Of a DNA stretch of 64,000 nt, positions 59,475-64,000 are shown in pieces. The position numbers were made by a program, and so were the translations under genes. The notes under the pieces are model-generated. The model worked only from the letters and a program-made list of their open reading frames with translations, did no database searches and was not told the origin of the DNA. Numbering within the stretch: the stretch's first letter is position 1; every line of letters starts with the position of its first letter. This DNA is from Catenuloplanes indicus (GTDB taxonomy: Bacteria; Actinomycetota; Actinomycetes; Mycobacteriales; Micromonosporaceae), in NCBI RefSeq assembly GCF_030813715.1, contig NZ_JAUSUZ010000001.1, positions 992,001 to 1,056,000 on the forward strand. The letters are read 5' to 3'.

Positions 59475-61082
59475 CTCAAATGCATCGTAATCACTCTCTT
59501 CGATCGGCAGGTGCACCGCGGATCGCCGCTCCCCGTCGTGGAAGACCGCCCGCTCCCCCGCGCGCATGCCGACCGCGGCGCCGAGCGGCTCGCCGGTGCC
59601 CGGGTTGCGCGCCCAGCGCGGGTGGGCGCCGCCGCTGACCTGCACTCGCACCCGGTGACCGGCGCGGAACACGTGCCCGATCGGCCACATCCGGACCGTG
59701 ACCGGGTGGACGCCGTCGCCCTCCACCCGGGTGAGTCCGTCGCACACGTTGCGGGACACCCCGGCCGGGTCGACGTCGCAGATCCGGACGAACACGTCGT
59801 GGTACGGCACGGAGCTGCTCTGCCAGATCTCCGCGGACGGCGTGCCGATCGCGGTGACGTCGCGGTCCAGCGGCGCGCTGGTGTAGGTGAGCACGTCCGG
59901 CCGCGCCTCCAGCTCACGGTTGTCCTTCACCCCGGCCCGGCTCTCCACCAGCAGCGGCCCGCCGAGCGACGGGGTCGGGTCGGCCGGGTCGTACCGGAAC
60001 GTGTCCGGCGGCCCGGCCGGCGCCGGCACGGTCGCCAGCCCGCGGTCCGGCTGGAGGTAGAACGCGGTGTCCCGGGTCCGCGGCGGCCACCTGTCGCGGC
60101 GCCCGTCCGCGCCGGTCAGCGTGATGTCGACCCGCCCGTCCGGCACGGCCGCGGGATCGAGCAGGTGCTTGACCATGAACGGTACGCCGACGCGCAGCGC
60201 GGCCGCGAACACGCCGGGCGCGCTGTGCGTCCACGGACCGATCGTCAGGCTCGGCCGGCGGCCGGCGCGGCGCAGCGCCTCGAAGTCCGCGAGCTGGCCG
60301 GGCAGAAAGATGTCCTGCCAGGCGGCCACCATCGCCACCGGTACGGTCAGGCCGGCCAGCCGTTCGCCGAAGTCCCGGCCCCGCCAGTAGTCCGCGCCGG
60401 CCGCGTGCTCGGTCAGCCACTCCTGGTAGAACGGCACGGTCCGGCCGGTCGCCACCCGGTCCGCCGCCGCCAGCGGCAGGTGCCCGAACCCGGCCGCCAG
60501 CCGGGGCTGGCCGCGCACCAGTTCGACCCGCCGGGGCAGCCACGGTACGGTCTGCGTCTCCATCAGCTCCGCCCAGGTCAGCACCGTGTCCAGGGAGAAC
60601 GACTCGCCCGCGTAGATCAGGTCACGGATGCCGGCGGTGGAGACCGCCACGACCACCGCGGCCAGCTCGGGAATCTCCTCCGTGGCCAGCGCCCAGGTCG
60701 CCATCCCCTGATAGCTGGCGCCGACCAGCCCGAGACGTCCGGCGTACCAGGGTTGCCGGCGCAGCCAGTCCAGCGTGTCCAGCCCGTCGGCGCGCTCGTG
60801 GGCCAGCGGCTCGAAGCGGCCGCCGGACCCGTTCGTGCCCCGGCAGAACTGCACCAGCACGTGCAGACCGCGCTCGGCCAGCAGCCGGCCGATCAGCCCG
60901 GTCACCGCGTCCCGCCCGTACGGCGTGCGCATCAGCACCGCCGGTGCCCGGTGGCCCGGCGAGTAGTGGTCGGTCCGCAGGATCACGCCGTCCCGGGCAC
61001 GCACGGACAGGTCCCGCCGCACCACGATCCGCCGCCCGGTCGCGCGCGGCAGCCGGAGCGCCATCGCCACCGCCGCCGCCAT
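59472..61082 (-). CDS. CocE/NonD (S15 family) alpha/beta hydrolase
   Basis: 536 residues. ARDGVILRTDHYSPG and VLMRTPYGRDAV at the N-terminus, nucleophile in VGASYQGMATW (GxSYxG), QFCRGTNGSGGRF with the tyrosine/oxyanion region, Asp and His in DIFLPGQL and GPWTHSAPG. The C-terminal jelly-roll is typical of X-Pro dipeptidyl-peptidase/cocaine-esterase proteins. No signal peptide. ATG 61082 is preferred; an overlapping TTG at 61097 is possible. Substrate probably an acyl ester or amide. Confidence 0.9.
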   Translation of the reverse strand: MAAAVAMALRLPRATGRRIVVRRDLSVRARDGVILRTDHYSPGHRAPAVLMRTPYGRDAVTGLIGRLLAERGLHVLVQFCRGTNGSGGRFEPLAHERADGLDTLDWLRRQPWYAGRLGLVGASYQGMATWALATEEIPELAAVVVAVSTAGIRDLIYAGESFSLDTVLTWAELMETQTVPWLPRRVELVRGQPRLAAGFGHLPLAAADRVATGRTVPFYQEWLTEHAAGADYWRGRDFGERLAGLTVPVAMVAAWQDIFLPGQLADFEALRRAGRRPSLTIGPWTHSAPGVFAAALRVGVPFMVKHLLDPAAVPDGRVDITLTGADGRRDRWPPRTRDTAFYLQPDRGLATVPAPAGPPDTFRYDPADPTPSLGGPLLVESRAGVKDNRELEARPDVLTYTSAPLDRDVTAIGTPSAEIWQSSSVPYHDVFVRICDVDPAGVSRNVCDGLTRVEGDGVHPVTVRMWPIGHVFRAGHRVRVQVSGGAHPRWARNPGTGEPLGAAVGMRAGERAVFHDGERRSAVHLPIEESDYDAFE

Positions 61083-61093
61083 GGACTCGCCGA

Positions 61094-61777
61094 TCAACGA
61101 CCGCTCCCGGTGCGGGCCGCCCGGCAGATGCGGACGATCTCGTCCGGTGCGCTGAGGTACGAGGAGTGGCTGGTGGGCAGCGAGGTGACGGTCGTGCACC
61201 GGCTCGCGAACAGCGACCGCAACGCCGGCATGATCGACAGGTCGGCCGTGCCGTCCACGTAGGCCGACGGCGTGCCGGTCCACGCGGCCCGGCGTGCCTC
61301 CGCCCCGAAGATGGCCGGCGACTCCGGCCGGAGCAGGGCCACGGCACGCCGGGTGTCGTCCTCGGTGCAGTCCGCGTACAGGCCGGCCCGCGCGCCCCGC
61401 GGCTCCAGGCTGAGCCGCCCGTCCGGCTCCGGCGTGGTCGGCAGCAGCACCGGCGGCGCACCGGTCTCCGCGACCGCCTTCTCGATCAGGCGCTGCGGGG
61501 TCTCCCCCACGTCCAGCACCCACGCGTGCAGGAAGACGAAGGCCCCGACCCGGTCGAGGTGGCCGGCGGTCACGCCGCCGAACGAATGCGCCAGCACCAG
61601 CGGCGGCTCCGTCGCGGCGTCGACCAGGGCCTGCGCCGTCCCGGTCGCCTCGGCCGGCGGCAGCCCACCGATGTCGGGTACGTGCACGGTGTCGCCACCG
61701 GCGCGCAGCCGCGCGGCAAGTCCGTCGTAGTGGGCCGGCTGATGCCAGGCCCCGTGCAGGATGATGACGTCGCTCAT
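61094..61777 (-). CDS. Alpha/beta hydrolase (EstC/salicylate-esterase-like)
   Basis: 227 residues. VIILHGAWHQPAHYDGLAARLRAGG, nucleophile elbow LAHSFGGV, and a late SHSSYLSAPDEIV with the His. The pattern matches small esterases related to plant methyl-salicylate esterase-like proteins. ATG 61777. It ends 12 bp before the CocE start on the same strand, so they form an operon with the DinB-like gene. Confidence 0.88.
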   Translation of the reverse strand: MSDVIILHGAWHQPAHYDGLAARLRAGGDTVHVPDIGGLPPAEATGTAQALVDAATEPPLVLAHSFGGVTAGHLDRVGAFVFLHAWVLDVGETPQRLIEKAVAETGAPPVLLPTTPEPDGRLSLEPRGARAGLYADCTEDDTRRAVALLRPESPAIFGAEARRAAWTGTPSAYVDGTADLSIMPALRSLFASRCTTVTSLPTSHSSYLSAPDEIVRICRAARTGSGR

Positions 61778-61835
61778 GGGTGGTGCCCGTTCTCTCGTGC
61801 TGTCGGAGGGGTGCGCAAGCAGGTCCGCGGCGGGT

Positions 61836-63073
61836 CTAGAACACCCGCAGCTCCAGGATCGAGTACCCGTAGCCACCGTTGCGGGCGGTGCCGAGGACCC
61901 GGACGTAACGGGCGGCCGCGCCGGCCGTCGGTATCGTCACCTCGCCGCCGGTCGCGGCGGAGTCGGTGTGGACGGTGCGCCAGGAGCTGCCGTCGGTGGA
62001 GACGTCCACGTGGTAGGCGGTCGCGTGGGCACTCTGCCAGAGGATGTTCACCGTGGTGAGCGACCAGGTGTCACCGAGGTCGACGGTGAGCCACTGCGGG
62101 TCGGCGAAGGCGCTGCTCCACCGCGTGGTCGCGTCGCCGTCGACGGCCAGGCCGGCGCCCCAGCGGCCGTCCTCCACACTGGACGCAGTCGCGGGCCGGC
62201 CGAGCGCCAGGTTCGCCCCGGCCGGATTCGGCTTGCCGGCCGGGGCCGGGGCGGACGGCGGCGGGCCGTGCCGGCGGGAGCAGTCGGGGCAGGGGCACCG
62301 GTGACGGCGCCGGACGCGGGTGCGGCAGACGATGGACCGATGGCGGCCGGGGACGGCGTGCCGGCCGGGGGTGTGCCGCCGGGCGAACCGGCCGACGGTG
62401 CGGGCGCCGGCGGGCCGAGCGTGACCACGGTGCCCTGCTCCGGCACCGGGGTGGCCCGCGGCGCGGTCGTGGTCCCCTCGCCGGGAATCCGGGTGCCCAG
62501 CACGACCGCCCCGATCCCGACGACGCCGGCCAGCACGAGCGGGACGAGCCACGGCCGGAACCGCGCGCCGGTACGCGGTGCGGGAGCCTCGGCCGGCCCG
62601 GTGTGCGCCGGTGACCCGGCGGGGTCCTCGTCGACGGGGCCCGCGCCGGTGAGACTCGCGTCGGCGGGTTCCGGGCCGGGCGGCGCGAAGACCGGCTCGG
62701 GTTCCGGGGGGTCCGCGAGGGCGTCGCGGTGGAGCGGTCGTGGCTCACCGACGTGACCGGCGGCCGCCGGCCCGGCGGCGGGCGGCGCGAACAGCGCCTC
62801 CGCGGGCGGCGCGTCCCATGACGGGTTCGCGCCCGAGGGCGAGGGGTCCGCGGCCACGGGGTACGACGACAGCCCGGTCAGCGCGACCGCGCGCTGCACC
62901 GTGGGTCGCGCCGCACCGCCGTCCGCGGGACGCGGCCGCTGTGCGCCGCCGGCCTGCGGACCCCGGCGGTAGGCACCGCTGTCGGCCGCTTCCCGGGGAC
63001 CGGTGCCACCGGCCCCGTGCACGGCTGGGCTGCGGTCGTCGTCCGTACCCGTACCGTGGTCAGGGTTTGCCAT
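61836..63073 (-). pseudogene. Frameshifted membrane protein with F5/8-type (CBM32) C-terminus
   Basis: N-terminal part (ATG 63073): about 180 low-complexity Pro/Gly/Ala-rich residues, a membrane span (WLVPLVLAGVVGIGAVVLG), then a Pro/Ala/Thr stalk. Around 62260-62285 the frame must change to continue into GKPNPAGANLALGRPATASS, WLTVDLGDTWSLTTVNILWQ, YVRVLGTARNGGYGYSILELRVF, a complete discoidin/CBM32 domain ending at 61836. The shift falls in a gcc/ccg run. One base change restores a 412-residue protein, so this is a recent frameshift, a sequence error or slippage. If intact it would be a cell-surface sugar-binding protein. Confidence 0.8.
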
Positions 63074-63278
63074 GGTCTTCTTTCTCCCGCCCGGTGGACC
63101 CGGGGACAGCGGCGACGCGGAACACCGTCTCAGCGGTCCGTCCGGCCGGCGGCGGTCAGCGGGCGGAGGTCCTCCCCGGCCGGCAGCCGGGAAACGACGA
63201 ACCGTCGACCGATCACGCCGCTGATGCCCCTCCGCCGAACCCCGCCTCGGTACGAGGCGGCCGAACCCGACAGTGATA

Positions 63279-63521
63279 TCAGCCGGACCGCCGGCGCAGG
63301 CCCGCGAGCCGCGGCAGGGTCAATGTCGGTGGACTTCCCCCACCGGGCCGATCGGCTTGCCGCCGTGCGGCCTGTTCGCGCCGCCGGACACCGGTAGGTC
63401 GTCGTGGCGACCGACGCGGCTGGAGGAATTGGGCGTGCAGTTCCCGGGCCTCGCACCAGTCGGTGTCGCCGGTGTCCGGCTCGGTCACTCCACTGTCGAT
63501 CCCGGTGAAGTCGCCGCTCAT
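63279..63521 (-). CDS. Small protein, possibly frameshifted
   Basis: ATG 63521 has a good ribosome site (aaggga). The first 33 residues (MSGDFTGIDSGVTEPDTGDT, then DWCEARELHAQFL) have normal third-base G/C. Further on, the frame loses that bias while a neighbouring frame (RVGRHDDLPVSGGANRPHGG..., stop near 63319) gains it. Either the gene is short and frameshifted or the annotated frame is right to 63279. No family recognised. The flanks 63074-63278 and 63522-63683 show no gene. Confidence 0.4.
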   Translation of the reverse strand: MSGDFTGIDSGVTEPDTGDTDWCEARELHAQFLQPRRSPRRPTGVRRREQAARRQADRPGGGSPPTLTLPRLAGLRRRSG

Positions 63522-63683
63522 GACGTGTTCCCTTTCGACGGCGTTTCAGTGCTGAGAGAAATATGCCGCACCGGGGTATTCATACGGCATCCCGGAAACG
63601 TGCCGATACTACCTGTCCACGTCCGCCGGACGCATTCTTCCGCCGGCGGAAGAAACGTCGGACAGCTTGTCCGCACGACAGCG

Positions 63684-64000
63684 CTATGACGCGGAACGGC
63701 CCTCGTACAGCCGCAGATAGAGCCGGTAGGCGTCGTCCTTGGCCGCGCCGATGTCGTCCGGCTCGACGAGATCGTGCGGCAGGCCGGCCTCGGCCGGGAA
63801 CTCGTGCGTGGCCAGCGACAGGCCGCGCGCCTGCGCGACGGCCCGCGGTATCGACACGGCCCGCCCCAGGCCGATCAGCGAGTCGTTGACGCTGGTCACC
63901 ACCGCGATAGAGGCCAGGTTGCCGCCGGTACGGCCGACGTCGAGCGTCTCGGTGAGCCGCACGTACTGGGCGAGCGCGGTGAACGACATGTTCTTCTCGT
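63684..64000 (-). CDS. C-terminal part of a probable alpha/beta hydrolase (partial)
   Basis: The frame is open to the right edge; at least 105 residues are present, ending RLYLRLYEGRSAS. Conserved-looking segments are NLASIAVVTSVNDSLIGLGRAVSIP and LSLATHEFPAEAGLPHDLVEPDDIGA, where the ND and PHDL could supply the Asp and His of a hydrolase triad. The nucleophile would lie outside the window, so this is tentative. Confidence 0.4.
   Translation of the reverse strand, partial: EKNMSFTALAQYVRLTETLDVGRTGGNLASIAVVTSVNDSLIGLGRAVSIPRAVAQARGLSLATHEFPAEAGLPHDLVEPDDIGAAKDDAYRLYLRLYEGRSAS

Overview
The window is very GC-rich, densely coded, full of GTG starts and has a very strong G/C third-position bias. 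It carries mycothiol-type DinB/maleylpyruvate-isomerase-like proteins, CBM2-bearing xylanases, an AfsR/LuxR-type TPR protein and an RHS protein. Together these point to a filamentous actinomycete, most likely of the Micromonosporaceae (Actinoplanes/Catenuloplanes type). This is inferred from gene content; no rRNA or tRNA is visible. Many genes lack a Shine-Dalgarno sequence and instead have a TANNNT -10 box exactly 6 nt before the start codon, a signature of leaderless transcription.

Layout. 1-5.7 kb: tail of a secreted repeat protein, an old-yellow-enzyme reductase, a TetR regulator divergent from a membrane protein with a well-formed promoter inside a 9-bp dyad, and an ArsR/luciferase-like oxidoreductase pair. 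5.7-7.4 kb: a DUF6194 gene divergent from a double-MerR regulator that is followed by a stand-alone BLUF blue-light sensor, a probable light-responsive module. 7.5-11.4 kb: flavin monooxygenase with a coupled small protein and divergent TetR, a broken poly-gamma-glutamate hydrolase and a membrane FKBP. 11.7-17.5 kb: receiver protein, subtilisin-like protease, and an Ohr/disulfide-reductase/membrane-protein operon divergent from a TetR gene across a perfect 15-bp dyad. 17.8-26 kb: prfC, a GH11 xylanase behind stacked palindromes that include the Streptomyces xylan element, an ATPase-less TPR regulator, a decayed GH19 chitinase, a GNAT and an SDR.

26.1-27.1 kb is noncoding repeat DNA (66-bp hairpin array, 18-bp minisatellite) leading into an unusual ankyrin-WD40 fusion. 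29-32 kb holds DUF3592, pdxY, DUF4287 and a set of genes truncated by deletions (SnoaL, HxlR, aldo/keto reductase). 32-37 kb is a xylan locus: GH30 and GH10 xylanases, both with CBM2, beside an ECF sigma factor that carries its own zinc-finger, membrane span and C-terminal AbfB carbohydrate-binding domain. This looks like a one-protein, membrane-held sugar-sensing sigma factor. 37-49 kb: DUF4832 protein, LysR, the kbl/tdh threonine catabolic pair, a PLP synthase, an ECF fragment, DUF6882, a class-V aminotransferase, FAH hydrolase, secreted protein, SDR and LysR. 49.4-56.6 kb: a 2112-residue RHS protein with an unrecognised C-terminal tail and a tightly coupled membrane-anchored candidate immunity protein. 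56.5-64 kb: a decarboxylase fragment, two overlapping SDR genes, a DinB-like protein, two hydrolases, a frameshifted CBM32 membrane protein, and a truncated gene at the right edge.

The window is rich in decayed genes (at least eight) and in short tandem repeats, typical of an accessory chromosome region. The strongest candidates for new biology are the AbfB-tethered sigma factor beside the xylanases, the MerR/BLUF pair, and the RHS tail with its neighbour.
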